In this document: positions 16,139 to 24,241 of the stretch, in pieces
Layout of the letters: each line of letters begins with the position of its first letter
Numbering within the stretch: position 1 is the stretch's first letter
The notes under the pieces: generated by a model
Told to the model about the DNA's origin: nothing
The model's input: the letters and a program-made list of their open reading frames with translations, nothing else
Databases searched by the model: none
Program-made: the position numbers and the translations under genes
From: an uncultured Oscillospiraceae bacterium
GTDB taxonomy: Bacteria; Bacillota; Clostridia; Oscillospirales; Oscillospiraceae
Reading direction: 5' to 3'
DNA: 38,297 nt
Assembly: GCA_934675115.1 (NCBI GenBank)
Contig: CAKUPH010000011.1
Location: 1-38,297 of the forward strand

Positions 16139-17728
16139 ATGAATCCACGAAAACTGACTACGGCGGAGGAGGCCGTTTCCCGGATTCGTGACGGAAGCAT
16201 TGTTTCCTTTAACGGAATCGGCCTTATCGGCATGGCGGACGGCTTTTTCCCCGCCGTTGAACAGCGTTTTCTGAAAGAGGGGCACCCCCGTAACCTGACC
16301 CTGTTTTCCGCGTGCGGTCTGGGCAGCGAAAAAAAGGAGATGCTCCATCTGGCGCATCCCGGTATGTTCTCCTGCGTGATGGCAGGGTATATGTATCCTT
16401 TCGCGGTTTTTTCCCCCGCGCTGAAGGCGAACAAAATGGAGGGATACAACATTCCGCAGGGAATCATTTCGCGCAATTATCGAGAAGCGGCCGCCGGCCG
16501 CCCCGGCTTTTTCACAAAGGTGGGATTGCACACCTTTGCCGACCCGCGTTACCAAGGCTGCGCGCTGAATGAAGTCTCCAAGCGGAAGCTCGTTGAGGTC
16601 CGTGAACTGGACGGGGAAGAATATCTCTATTTTCACACCATCCGTCCGGACGTGTGTATCCTGCGGGGGACTACGGCCGATCCCAACGGCAACATCACAA
16701 TGGAAAAAGAGTGCAATATCTTCGACCCTCTGTCCCACGCCATGGCGGTGCGCAACAACGGCGGTCTGGTGATGGTGCAGGTAGAGCGTCTGAACGACAT
16801 ACCGGCCGACCCGCACCGGGTCCGTATCCCCGGTAATCTGGTGGACGCCATCTGGGTGCAGGAGACTCAGGCGCAGACAAATCTGCCCGGCTATAACCCC
16901 TATTATTCCGGTGAGCTCCGCGCTCCGCAGGAAATGCTGGACACGATGTGTCAGGGCAATCTGAGCCGGGAGCGGATACCGGGCAAGCCGCTGACGGTGG
17001 CAGAGCGGGTAGTGGCCAGACGCGCCGCCCTTGAGCTGAAGGATTGCTATACCGTGAACCTCGGGATCGGAACGCCTATGCTGGCGGCCAGCGAGGCGGT
17101 TCAGATGGGGATCATGACAGATCTCCACCACCTGTCCATCGAGACGGGCGTGACCGGCGGCGTTCCGGTTCCCGACGCCTTCGGCGCGGTCATCAACGCC
17201 GACGCCATTTATGACATGGCCTCGCAGTTTGACCTGTACGAGGGAGGCGGTCTGGACGCCACGCTGGTCGGCGCACTTGAAATCGACGGTCACGGCAATG
17301 TCAACGTGATCAAGAAGGATGGACTGCTGATCGGCGCGGGCGGGTTCCATCATGTGACCTACGGTCCCCGGAAAATCGTCGTGTGCTCCCGCTTCAGAGC
17401 GGGTTCCGGGTTCTCGGTCAAGGATGGGAAGGTGTCGCTCAAGGACGGCCACGGAGACAAATTTGTCAGGGATGTGGAATGCATCGCGCTGAACGCGGCC
17501 TATTATCGCTCGTTGGGCAAGGAGATCATCTATGTGACGGAGCGCGGCGTATTTACACTGGACGACGATGGGCTTGTCCTTTCGGAAATCGCCCCCGGCC
17601 TGCATCCGCTGCGTCACATACTGGATCAGCTGCCGTTTGAAGCGAAGATCGCGCCGGACCTCAGGGAAATGCCGGCGGTCTGCTTTGAGGGGCTCGGGCT
17701 GACGCCGGGTGAGGGCAGTGGAGTATGA
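16139..17728 (+). CDS. Family I acyl-CoA transferase, fused subunits (propionate/acetoacetate CoA-transferase type)
   Basis: Moves CoA between an acyl-CoA and a free carboxylic acid, cytoplasmic. 529 residues with alpha and beta halves in one chain, as in propionate CoA-transferase and YdiF. The N-terminal half has SIVSFNGIGLIGMADG. The C-terminal half has NLGIGTPMLA and the catalytic glutamate, Glu335, in SIETGVTGGVPVPD. AAGGAG lies eight bases before the ATG. First gene of an operon: the MFS gene overlaps by 4 bases (ATGA) and the thioesterase gene follows. It may activate an acid using acetyl-CoA, or recycle acetoacetate released by the BKACE enzyme. Substrate not defined by sequence. Confidence 0.9.
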   Translation: MNPRKLTTAEEAVSRIRDGSIVSFNGIGLIGMADGFFPAVEQRFLKEGHPRNLTLFSACGLGSEKKEMLHLAHPGMFSCVMAGYMYPFAVFSPALKANKMEGYNIPQGIISRNYREAAAGRPGFFTKVGLHTFADPRYQGCALNEVSKRKLVEVRELDGEEYLYFHTIRPDVCILRGTTADPNGNITMEKECNIFDPLSHAMAVRNNGGLVMVQVERLNDIPADPHRVRIPGNLVDAIWVQETQAQTNLPGYNPYYSGELRAPQEMLDTMCQGNLSRERIPGKPLTVAERVVARRAALELKDCYTVNLGIGTPMLAASEAVQMGIMTDLHHLSIETGVTGGVPVPDAFGAVINADAIYDMASQFDLYEGGGLDATLVGALEIDGHGNVNVIKKDGLLIGAGGFHHVTYGPRKIVVCSRFRAGSGFSVKDGKVSLKDGHGDKFVRDVECIALNAAYYRSLGKEIIYVTERGVFTLDDDGLVLSEIAPGLHPLRHILDQLPFEAKIAPDLREMPAVCFEGLGLTPGEGSGV

Positions 17729-19176
17729 CAGGACAGACCGCCCCCTATATCAAGCTGACCCGGCGGAATAAATACGGCGCCATCGCGGGCGCCGGGCTGC
17801 TGTGGTTTTATAATTTGATTTTCAGCTTTACGATGCCGGTGGTCTTGCCGACGCTGATGGAAAGCTATGGCGTCATGGCGCTGTACGCGGTGCTGGGAGG
17901 GATCACATCGCTTCTTTTATGCGTCGCGACCCCCATTGGAGGAAAGCTGGGGGATCGCTTCGGGCGGCGCAGGGTATGCCTCGTCGTGGGCTTTGCGCGT
18001 CTGGCGCTGATGCTGTTTTGTGCGGTCCCCACCAGCGGCAAAGTCTTTTTTGTGATTTACGTGGCGGGAAACTTCTTGGGCGGCCTGCTCAGCGCGTTTC
18101 CCTCGGCGATTTTGGGCGACGTCACCACCGCGGAGGAGCGCCCCCGCTGGTTTGGCGTGTTCGGAACGATCAATGGCGCGGCGCTGTTTCTGGGATTGCT
18201 ATGCGGCGGCGTGATCGTGGATTATCTGGGCGCGTTTTCGGTTTTTCTGGTTTTCGCTCCCTTTGGACTGGTCGCCCTGCTTTTTCTGACATTCTGTTAT
18301 CCGAACTGTCCCGCGAATAATCCGGCCCCCATCGACTGGGCCGGGATGGCGCTGCTGGGGGGAGGCTTTTCCTGCGTCCTGGCATGGTGCGCGTTTGGGG
18401 GCTCCCTGTTCCCGCGGGGATCCGGCGTAGGGCTCTGGCTGCTGCCGGCCGGCGCCGTGCTGCTCGGCGTATTGCTGGCCGTTGAGCGGCGGGCGAAGGA
18501 TCCGCTGCTAAATCTGCGGCTCTTCAGGCTCAAGCCGTTTGCGATGTCCTTCTGGGCCTATTTTCTGATTGCGCCGATGATGTGCCTGTGCTCCTCGCAG
18601 CTGATGCTTTTTGGACAGAAAGCCATTGGCCTGAGCGCCCTGATCAGCGGTACGCTGGCCGTGCCTAAAAACCTGATGTTTCTCATTTTCCCCTCCTTGC
18701 TGGGAACGTGGATCGCCCGGGATCACCGGCGGTTCCGTACAGCCTTCCTCACCTGCGGGATCGCCATCGCGGCGGCCTGCGCCATCGCCGCGACATGGAC
18801 CCGATTCACCCCGGTCTATGAGATTTATGCGACAATGCTGATATTCGGCATCGGCAGCTGTTTTCAGGCGGTCTCCATCCAGCCCTATATGCAGGTGTCG
18901 GTGGAGCCCGAGGATATGGGGATCGCGTCCGCCATGATTTTATTTGCCAACTCTTTTGGGTTGGTGGCCTTTAATGCGGCGTATAATATTTTTTATAACG
19001 CCAGATATGCTCAAGCGATCGAGCAGGGCGGGGGGGACCACATTGCGGCCGCCATGGCGGAAACCTTCTCCGCTATGGCAGCCTTCAGCGCCGTGTGCGG
19101 CGCGGTGCTGATCCTGCTGGCGCTGATCCTTATTCCGCGCGGAGATAAAAAAGAGGAGAGAACTCATGTATCGTGA
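17725..19176 (+). CDS. Major facilitator superfamily transporter
   Basis: Membrane carrier, 483 residues with about 14 hydrophobic segments, resembling DHA2-type drug/proton antiporters. Motif A is visible as GGKLGDRFGRRRV (about 72-84). The N-terminal segment RNKYGAIAGAGLLWFYNLIF is nearly repeated in a truncated paralogue at 37760-37920. Start by ATGA overlap with the CoA-transferase stop. The thioesterase ATG lies inside its last codons. It may take up or export an organic acid handled by the CoA-transferase. The direction of transport is not predictable. Confidence 0.88.
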   Translation: MTGQTAPYIKLTRRNKYGAIAGAGLLWFYNLIFSFTMPVVLPTLMESYGVMALYAVLGGITSLLLCVATPIGGKLGDRFGRRRVCLVVGFARLALMLFCAVPTSGKVFFVIYVAGNFLGGLLSAFPSAILGDVTTAEERPRWFGVFGTINGAALFLGLLCGGVIVDYLGAFSVFLVFAPFGLVALLFLTFCYPNCPANNPAPIDWAGMALLGGGFSCVLAWCAFGGSLFPRGSGVGLWLLPAGAVLLGVLLAVERRAKDPLLNLRLFRLKPFAMSFWAYFLIAPMMCLCSSQLMLFGQKAIGLSALISGTLAVPKNLMFLIFPSLLGTWIARDHRRFRTAFLTCGIAIAAACAIAATWTRFTPVYEIYATMLIFGIGSCFQAVSIQPYMQVSVEPEDMGIASAMILFANSFGLVAFNAAYNIFYNARYAQAIEQGGGDHIAAAMAETFSAMAAFSAVCGAVLILLALILIPRGDKKEERTHVS

Positions 19177-19675
19177 AATCACCACAGAACAGCTGGAACA
19201 CACCGTGAACCTGATGATCCGTTCCCGGAATGAACAATTCGACCCGTCCGCGTTCAATCTGGCCTTTCCCACAGAGGTGGCTGAGTGCAATGGCCCGGAT
19301 CGCGCCGTAGTCTTTCGTTACCACACGTATCCGTGGATGCAGAATCTGAACGGAGTTGTCCACGGCGGGATCGCCGCGACGATTCTCGACGTGTCCATGG
19401 CCACGCTGAGCATATCGCTTTACGGCGTAATCACGCCAACCGTGTCGATGACGATCAATTACACGCGTCCGATTCCGCTGGATGCCGATATTCTGGTGAA
19501 GGTCCACGCCACCTATACGGGGGAAAGCAGCGCGCAGCTGACGGCGTGTATGTACCTGCCCGGCGAGGAGCGGCTTCCGCTCGCCACCGCCTCCGGCGTC
19601 TATCACGCTGCCGGCGCGGGCAAAAAAACGGCCAAGGCCCAGGCGTTCCGCCGGGAGGCCGAAAAGGCTGGCTAA
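19166..19675 (+). CDS. PaaI-type hotdog thioesterase
   Basis: Predicted acyl-CoA thioesterase, 169 residues, cytoplasmic homotetramer in the family. The hallmark NLNGVVHGGIAATILDVSMA (HGG motif and catalytic Asp) is followed by the TVSMTINYTRPIPLDADILV strand region. The start lies 11 bases inside the MFS gene with AAGAGGAG before it. It could release a free acid from a CoA ester formed by the operon's CoA-transferase, possibly as a relief valve for CoA. The last 20 residues are Lys/Ala-rich. Confidence 0.85.
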   Translation: MYREITTEQLEHTVNLMIRSRNEQFDPSAFNLAFPTEVAECNGPDRAVVFRYHTYPWMQNLNGVVHGGIAATILDVSMATLSISLYGVITPTVSMTINYTRPIPLDADILVKVHATYTGESSAQLTACMYLPGEERLPLATASGVYHAAGAGKKTAKAQAFRREAEKAG

Positions 19676-19734
19676 AGAGGGACGAGGCGGCTCGGTTTGT
19701 TTCTTGCTCCCGCTTCCGTTTTATCCTGAGCGCG

Positions 19735-19774
19735 GCGAACCCCAGCTGCCCGCCAGACGGCAGCCGGGGTTCGC
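19735..19774 (+). terminator. Strong hairpin after the CoA-transferase operon
   Basis: GCGAACCCCAGCTGCC (19735-19750) pairs with GGCAGCCGGGGTTCGC (19759-19774) with one mismatch. The T run is weak, so it probably acts with the second hairpin at 19847. Together with that terminator it accounts for most of the 275-bp gap 19676-19950. Confidence 0.6.
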
Positions 19775-19846
19775 TTGATGTGCCGGGTCTGCCGCGGAAG
19801 GAGAAGCCGGCAGAAATTCGCGCGAATCACTTGTATGAACCGGCCA

Positions 19847-19897
19847 AAAAAGCGGCGCTTTCAGAGGTGGAGCACACCTCTGAAAGCGCCGCTTTTT
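19847..19897. terminator. Bidirectional terminator between thioesterase and sigma-54 activator genes
   Basis: Left arm 19847-19869 and right arm 19875-19897 are fully complementary (23 bp), flanked by A and T runs. The core AGCGGCGCTTTCAGAGG and the preceding TGAACCGGCC are almost the same as at 12317-12347, so the two terminators are copies of one module. Confidence 0.9.
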
Positions 19898-19950
19898 ATG
19901 CGCCTTTTCCGGAAAGCCCGCCTTCTGCCGGGAGACGCCCGACGCGCCCT

Positions 19951-21432
19951 TTACCGCTCGGAGCAGAAGTGGCTGGGGGGCGTCTCGTTCTCGGTCTCGT
20001 TCTTATCCGGGCAAAGTCCATACTTGCCGAGCTTGCGGTAAAGAACCGCCCGCGATATTCCCAGCGCCTTGGCGGTTTGGGTTCGATTGCCGTTGTTGGC
20101 GGACAGCGTCTCCAGAATCACCTGCTTTTCCGCGGTTTCCTTCGCGGACCGGAGATTGGCCGAGGCCGGCCGTTCCGTGTCCCACGGCAGCCGCACCTCC
20201 CACCTGCGCTGGGCCCGCATGGTAAGGGTATCAAAGAGCGGGAGGGTCAGGATCGTTGCCGAGCTCATGCTCATGGCGCGCTCCAGACAGTTCTGCAGCT
20301 CCCGGATGTTTCCCGGCCAGTCGTAGGCCTGAAAAAATTCCATAACCCGGCTGTCCACCCCCTGAACCATCATGCCCAGCTGCCTGTTGAGCCGCGCGAT
20401 CAGGGTTTCGACCAGCTCCGGAAGGTCCTCCCTGCGTTTGCGCAGGGGCGGAGCCACAATATTCAGCACATTCAGGCGAAAGTACAGATCCTCCCGGAAT
20501 TTTCCTTCCTCCACCAGCTTGGAAAGGGGGATGTTGCTGGCCGAGATCACCCGCACATCCACCGGGAAGGTGTCGTCCCCGCCCACCGGGGTGATCTCCC
20601 GCTCCTGCAGGACCCGGAGAAATTTCGGCTGCATGGTGGAGGGCAGCAGATTGACCTCATCCAGAAAAATGGAGCCCTTGTCGGCAAAGGCGAAGCGCCC
20701 GCGCTTTCCCTGCCTGCTGGCGCCGGTAAAGGCCCCTGGCACATAGCCGAAAAATTCCGCCTCCATCAGCTCCGGCGGAATGGCGGAGCAGTTGACCCGC
20801 ACAAAATTTCCGGACTCCCGGACGCTGGCGGCGTGGATGGCGTGGGCGATCAATTCCTTGCCGGTGCCCGTCTCTCCCTCGATGAGCACCGAGCTGGGGA
20901 CCCGGGCGGCCATACGGATCTGGTTGCGGATCTTGGCCATGGCCGGGCTGGAGCCCACCAGACTGTCCAAGCTGTATTTTGCTCCCCGCTCATATGCCAG
21001 CTCCCGCTTGAAGTAGTCCGCCTCTTCGATCACGGCCGCCAGATGGCGGCTCACGATGGCGGCCTCCGCCTCATCGCTGACAATGGTGTAGAGGTAGCAG
21101 CCGTTGATTTCGCCCTCGCTGTTGAAGCGCGGCATATAGGTGGTGAACGTGCTCCCGCCGCTCACCGGCTCGCCGATCAGCGGGACCCCGTGCTCCAGCA
21201 CATAGGCCGCCTTGCTGTCCGGTATGACATCCCACACCCGCTGGCCAATGACGTCCTCTGCCGAGATGTGAACGGGCTCTCCGCGTGGCCCTACCGGAAA
21301 TACATTGTGCGCCACCCAGCCGGGGTTGACGTAGATATAGCGGCCCTCCTTGTCCAGGATGGCCATAAGATACATATTTTCCACGAACTGCATGGCGTCT
21401 TCCGGAGTCAGTCGGTTTTCCATCGTCTTCAC
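19951..21432 (-). CDS. PAS-domain sigma-54-dependent transcriptional activator
   Basis: Enhancer-binding protein, 493 residues. An N-terminal PAS sensor (about 12-125; AILDKEGRYIYVNPGW) is followed by the AAA+ domain: Walker A GETGTGKE at 186-193, the sigma-54 contact loop GAFTGA at 233-238, and Walker B SIFLDE at 254-259. WPGNIRELQN lies near 372, and a Fis-type HTH (about 445-472, NRTQTAKALGISRAVLYRKL) binds DNA. All residues needed for ATPase and sigma-54 contact are present. It is divergent from the cyclase/importer 2 operon, whose promoter is of -24/-12 type, so it is almost surely the local activator. The PAS domain probably senses the substrate or an intermediate. Confidence 0.95.
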   Translation of the reverse strand: MKTMENRLTPEDAMQFVENMYLMAILDKEGRYIYVNPGWVAHNVFPVGPRGEPVHISAEDVIGQRVWDVIPDSKAAYVLEHGVPLIGEPVSGGSTFTTYMPRFNSEGEINGCYLYTIVSDEAEAAIVSRHLAAVIEEADYFKRELAYERGAKYSLDSLVGSSPAMAKIRNQIRMAARVPSSVLIEGETGTGKELIAHAIHAASVRESGNFVRVNCSAIPPELMEAEFFGYVPGAFTGASRQGKRGRFAFADKGSIFLDEVNLLPSTMQPKFLRVLQEREITPVGGDDTFPVDVRVISASNIPLSKLVEEGKFREDLYFRLNVLNIVAPPLRKRREDLPELVETLIARLNRQLGMMVQGVDSRVMEFFQAYDWPGNIRELQNCLERAMSMSSATILTLPLFDTLTMRAQRRWEVRLPWDTERPASANLRSAKETAEKQVILETLSANNGNRTQTAKALGISRAVLYRKLGKYGLCPDKNETENETPPSHFCSER

Positions 21433-21443
21433 CTCTCTTGCTC

Positions 21444-21472
21444 ATTATATCGGCTTTTCAAACAAAATTCAA
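21444..21472 (-). promoter_or_regulatory. Sigma-A promoter of the sigma-54 activator gene
   Basis: Minus strand TTGAAT (21472-21467), exact 17-bp spacer, consensus TATAAT (21449-21444). The start is near 21437, leaving almost no leader before ATG 21432, so a slightly later ATG (residue 4) is possible. The inverted repeat at 21482 lies just upstream of this -35 box. Confidence 0.7.
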
Positions 21473-21481
21473 CAGGAAATG

Positions 21482-21520
21482 CTGTCACTCTTTTGGTCCA
21501 TCGTCACAAAAGGGTGACAG
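21482..21520. promoter_or_regulatory. Inverted repeat, probable upstream activating sequence for the sigma-54 activator
   Basis: CTGTCACTCTTTTGG (21482-21496) and CACAAAAGGGTGACAG (21505-21520) are complementary except for one position. The centre is about 165 bp upstream of the predicted start from the -24/-12 promoter, a normal enhancer distance, and directly abuts the activator's own promoter, so autoregulation is plausible. The repeat occurs once in the window. Confidence 0.72.
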
Positions 21521-21642
21521 TTCCCGGGACGCGTTGCCCCGCAAGGCCTTTGAGGGTATCAAGCAAGGAGGCGTCACCTGAATGAGACAACTGAAGCCGC
21601 CGTTCATGCCCGGAAACCGTTGAAATTTCTGGGTTTTAATGT

Positions 21643-21658
21643 TGGCATTGAAGTTGCT
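21643..21658 (+). promoter_or_regulatory. Sigma-54 (-24/-12) promoter of the cyclase / importer 2 / BKACE operon
   Basis: TGGCAT (21643-21648), five bases, TTGCT (21654-21658). The GG and GC dinucleotides have the required 12-base phase. It matches the consensus TGGCAC-N5-TTGCW at all but one position. Predicted start near 21669; the ATG of the cyclase gene is at 21722 behind a GAAAGGGG ribosome site. Confidence 0.85.
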
Positions 21659-21721
21659 CTATTACATTTTAGAAAGGAGCGACACACCAAAAATGATAAC
21701 CAAAAAGAAAGGGGACTTTAG

Positions 21722-22510
21722 ATGAAGCTGATCGATCTCTCCATCCCTTTGGAGGATGGGCTGCCCAGTGACCCGGAGGGTCAGATCCCGCACATTCTCT
21801 ACTACAACCACAAAGACACGGCGGCGGATATGGCCGCGCGCTTTGATGGCTGCACCGCCGCGGATCTGGATAATCTGGGCTGGGCCGTGGAGGGGCTGTA
21901 CCTGTGCTCCCACTCCGGCACCCATATGGACGCGCCCTATCACTATTACCCGACGATGAACAACGGGGAGCGGGCCTGGACCATTGACGAGGTGCCGCTG
22001 GATTGGTTCATCGGCGAGGGCATCAAAATGGATTTCTCCGACAAGCCCGACGGCTACAAGATCATGGTCAAGGATCTGGAGGAATACTTCGCCCGCGTGG
22101 GCGTCATGCCCGGCCCCGGCAACATCGTGCTGCTTCAGACCGGAAACGACAAACTCTGGGGAACGCCCGAGTACATGCTGGGCGGCGCCGGGATGAGCGC
22201 CGAGGCCACCCGCTGGCTCCTGAACCGGGGCGTACGCGTGGTGGGCACCGACGGCTGGAGCTGGGACGTGCCCCTGCCTCTTGAGGGCGAGGAATTTGCC
22301 AAGAACCACGATCCCTCCATCATCTGGGAGGCCCATCGTGTGGGCAAGGAGTGCGGCTACTGCCATATCGAGAAGCTGGCCCATCTGGATCAGCTGCCAG
22401 TAACCGGGTACACCGTCATCTGCCTGCCCGTCAGCATCAAGGCCGCGTCCGCCGGCTGGGTCCGGGTCGTGGCCGCGTTCCACGAGGATGGGGACCGTTT
22501 GTTTTCGTGA
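21722..22510 (+). CDS. Cyclase-family metal-dependent hydrolase (PF04199; kynurenine formamidase / cyclohydrolase-like)
   Basis: Predicted metal-dependent (often Mn or Zn) hydrolase, 262 residues, cytoplasmic. The family motif is present as HSGTHMDAP with His64, His68 and Asp70; GTDGWSWDVPL is a later conserved block. Known members hydrolyse a strained or activated cyclic or amide bond: arylformamides, isatin, and the ring of dihydrophloroglucinol in clostridial phloroglucinol breakdown. It is the first gene behind the sigma-54 promoter, and its operon also encodes an importer, a 3-hydroxyacid dehydrogenase and a BKACE enzyme. A ring-opening step giving a 3-hydroxy (or 3-keto) acid is therefore the attractive reading. 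The true substrate is not known. Confidence 0.88.
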   Translation: MKLIDLSIPLEDGLPSDPEGQIPHILYYNHKDTAADMAARFDGCTAADLDNLGWAVEGLYLCSHSGTHMDAPYHYYPTMNNGERAWTIDEVPLDWFIGEGIKMDFSDKPDGYKIMVKDLEEYFARVGVMPGPGNIVLLQTGNDKLWGTPEYMLGGAGMSAEATRWLLNRGVRVVGTDGWSWDVPLPLEGEEFAKNHDPSIIWEAHRVGKECGYCHIEKLAHLDQLPVTGYTVICLPVSIKAASAGWVRVVAAFHEDGDRLFS

Positions 22511-22556
22511 TGTCTGGGGTTCTTCCCATACATGAATAATAAGGAGGATATGTAAG

Positions 22557-24140
22557 ATGAAAACATCAAAAAGAATCATCACCCTGCTGCTCTCCCTGTG
22601 CATGCTCCTCTCCATGGTCGCCTGCGGCAAAGGCGGAACCACTCAGAGCAATCCCCCCTCCAACTCCGGCACGGCCGGCACTGACCAGCCCGGGAAAAAA
22701 GAGCATCCCGTTCTGAACTTCCCCATGCTGTCCGACCCAACGCAGCTCGATCCCCACGTGAGCGACGGCACCGAGGGCCAGATCTTCTACCAGATCTTTG
22801 ACGGCCTGGTCCGGTTTGACGGCAGCGACCAGCAGAAGGCCATTCCCGATCTGGCTGAGAGCTGGGAGATCAGCGATGACAACCTGGTTTACACCTTCCA
22901 TCTGCGTGAAGCCAAGTTTTCCGACGGCAGCGATTTTACCGCTGACGACGTGGTGTTCTCCGTAGATCGCCTCAAGACGCAGCCTTCCACCGCCTCCAAG
23001 GTGCTGATGATCGACCACGCTGAGAAGGTGGATGACCGCACCGTGAAGCTGATCTGCTCTTACGCCTACCCCAATCTGATCCTCCAGCTGTGCTCCTGGC
23101 CCTGGCGTATGGTTTCCAAGGCCGCGGTGGAGAAGTACGGCGACGGCACCAAGGAAATGGTCATCGGCACCGGCGCCTACAAGCTGAAGGACTGGACGCT
23201 GGGCCAAGGCGTTACTCTGACCACGAATGAGTACTACTGGGGCGAGGCGCCCTACTTTGAGGAGATCAACTTCAAGGTCATCACCGACACCACCACCGGC
23301 CTTGCCGCTCTGGAAAACAACGAGCTGGACTTCACCCAGATCACCAGCGGCATGGACGTGGAGTATTACGGCAGCAGCGACCGCTTTGATTTGGTCCAGA
23401 TCGATCGTCCCTGCATCGCGGCTCAGGTGTTCAACACCACTGGCGACAACAAGGCTCTGGCCGATCCCAAGGTGCGTCAGGCTCTGTGCTACGCCATTGA
23501 CCGCCAGTCCATCGTGGATCTGGTTTATGACGGACAGGGCCGCGCCGACACCTATTCTGTAATTGCCGAAGGCTCTGAGGGCTACACCACGGACCTTCCC
23601 CACTATGATTACAACGTGGAAACCGCCAAGCAGCTTCTGGCTGAGGCCGGCTACGCGAACGGCCTGACCATCAAGTTCACCTATCCCACCATCGCGCTGT
23701 GCGAGAATCTGGCCGCCGCCCTCAAGGAAGCGTACAAGAACGTAGGCGTTACCCTCGAACTGGTCCCCATGGAGTACAGCGCCTTTACCGCCGCTGTCTA
23801 TCTGGGCAACTACGAGAGCGCCTATACCGAGTGGCAGTCCGTTCCGTACAATCCGCCTCTGGACTACAACCTGTACTTCATCTCCACCGGCTCCCTGAAC
23901 TACTGCCGCGTCAAGAATGACTGGATCGACGAGAAGGCCGCCGAAGCTTCCCGCACCATGGACAAGGAGGCCCGCAACGCCATCTATGAGGAGCTGAACA
24001 CCTACATCCGCGAGCAGGCCTACTACAACGTCCTCTGCGGCCTGGTCGGCAACTACGTGTTCAACAATCATGTGAAGGGCTATCGGTTCGAGGCCAACAC
24101 CATGCTGACCAAAATGGCCGAGTGGTATTGGGAGGCGTAA
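22557..24140 (+). CDS. Dpp/Opp-type solute-binding lipoprotein (importer 2)
   Basis: 527-residue family 5 binding protein with a lipoprotein signal: MKTSKRIITLLLSLCMLLSM then VAC, lipobox SMVAC with Cys22. A linker rich in Ser, Thr, Gly and Pro follows. AAGGAGG precedes the ATG. Motifs SDGSDFTADDVVFSVDRLK and VIGTGAYKLKDW show the family. It is only distantly similar to the importer 1 protein at 9457-11073, so the two may bind different but related ligands. It lies 46 bp after the cyclase gene in the sigma-54 operon. Confidence 0.93.
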   Translation: MKTSKRIITLLLSLCMLLSMVACGKGGTTQSNPPSNSGTAGTDQPGKKEHPVLNFPMLSDPTQLDPHVSDGTEGQIFYQIFDGLVRFDGSDQQKAIPDLAESWEISDDNLVYTFHLREAKFSDGSDFTADDVVFSVDRLKTQPSTASKVLMIDHAEKVDDRTVKLICSYAYPNLILQLCSWPWRMVSKAAVEKYGDGTKEMVIGTGAYKLKDWTLGQGVTLTTNEYYWGEAPYFEEINFKVITDTTTGLAALENNELDFTQITSGMDVEYYGSSDRFDLVQIDRPCIAAQVFNTTGDNKALADPKVRQALCYAIDRQSIVDLVYDGQGRADTYSVIAEGSEGYTTDLPHYDYNVETAKQLLAEAGYANGLTIKFTYPTIALCENLAAALKEAYKNVGVTLELVPMEYSAFTAAVYLGNYESAYTEWQSVPYNPPLDYNLYFISTGSLNYCRVKNDWIDEKAAEASRTMDKEARNAIYEELNTYIREQAYYNVLCGLVGNYVFNNHVKGYRFEANTMLTKMAEWYWEA

Positions 24141-24195
24141 ACCGCCCGTTCCATTCAGATATTATTGCCCGCCCTATCTCACAAGTCCAACCAGA

Positions 24196-24235
24196 GGGCT
24201 TCCCGCTGAAGCGGGAAGCCCCCCTTTAAGGGGGA
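24196..24235. promoter_or_regulatory. Intercistronic stem-loops after the importer 2 binding-protein gene
   Basis: GGGCTTCCCGC (24196-24206), loop TGAA, and its complement (24211-24221). A small CCCCCTTTAAGGGGG dyad follows directly and includes the ribosome site of the permease gene. There is no terminal T run, so it is likely an mRNA-stabilising or translation-tuning element like that at 9402. Confidence 0.65.
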
Positions 24236-24241
24236 ATAGCT

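Noticed and set aside
21582..21623. 13-codon frame with AAGGAGG ten bases upstream in the activator/cyclase gap
   Set aside because: It lies upstream of the sigma-54 start site, so it would not be on the operon transcript, and nothing supports a leader peptide role.
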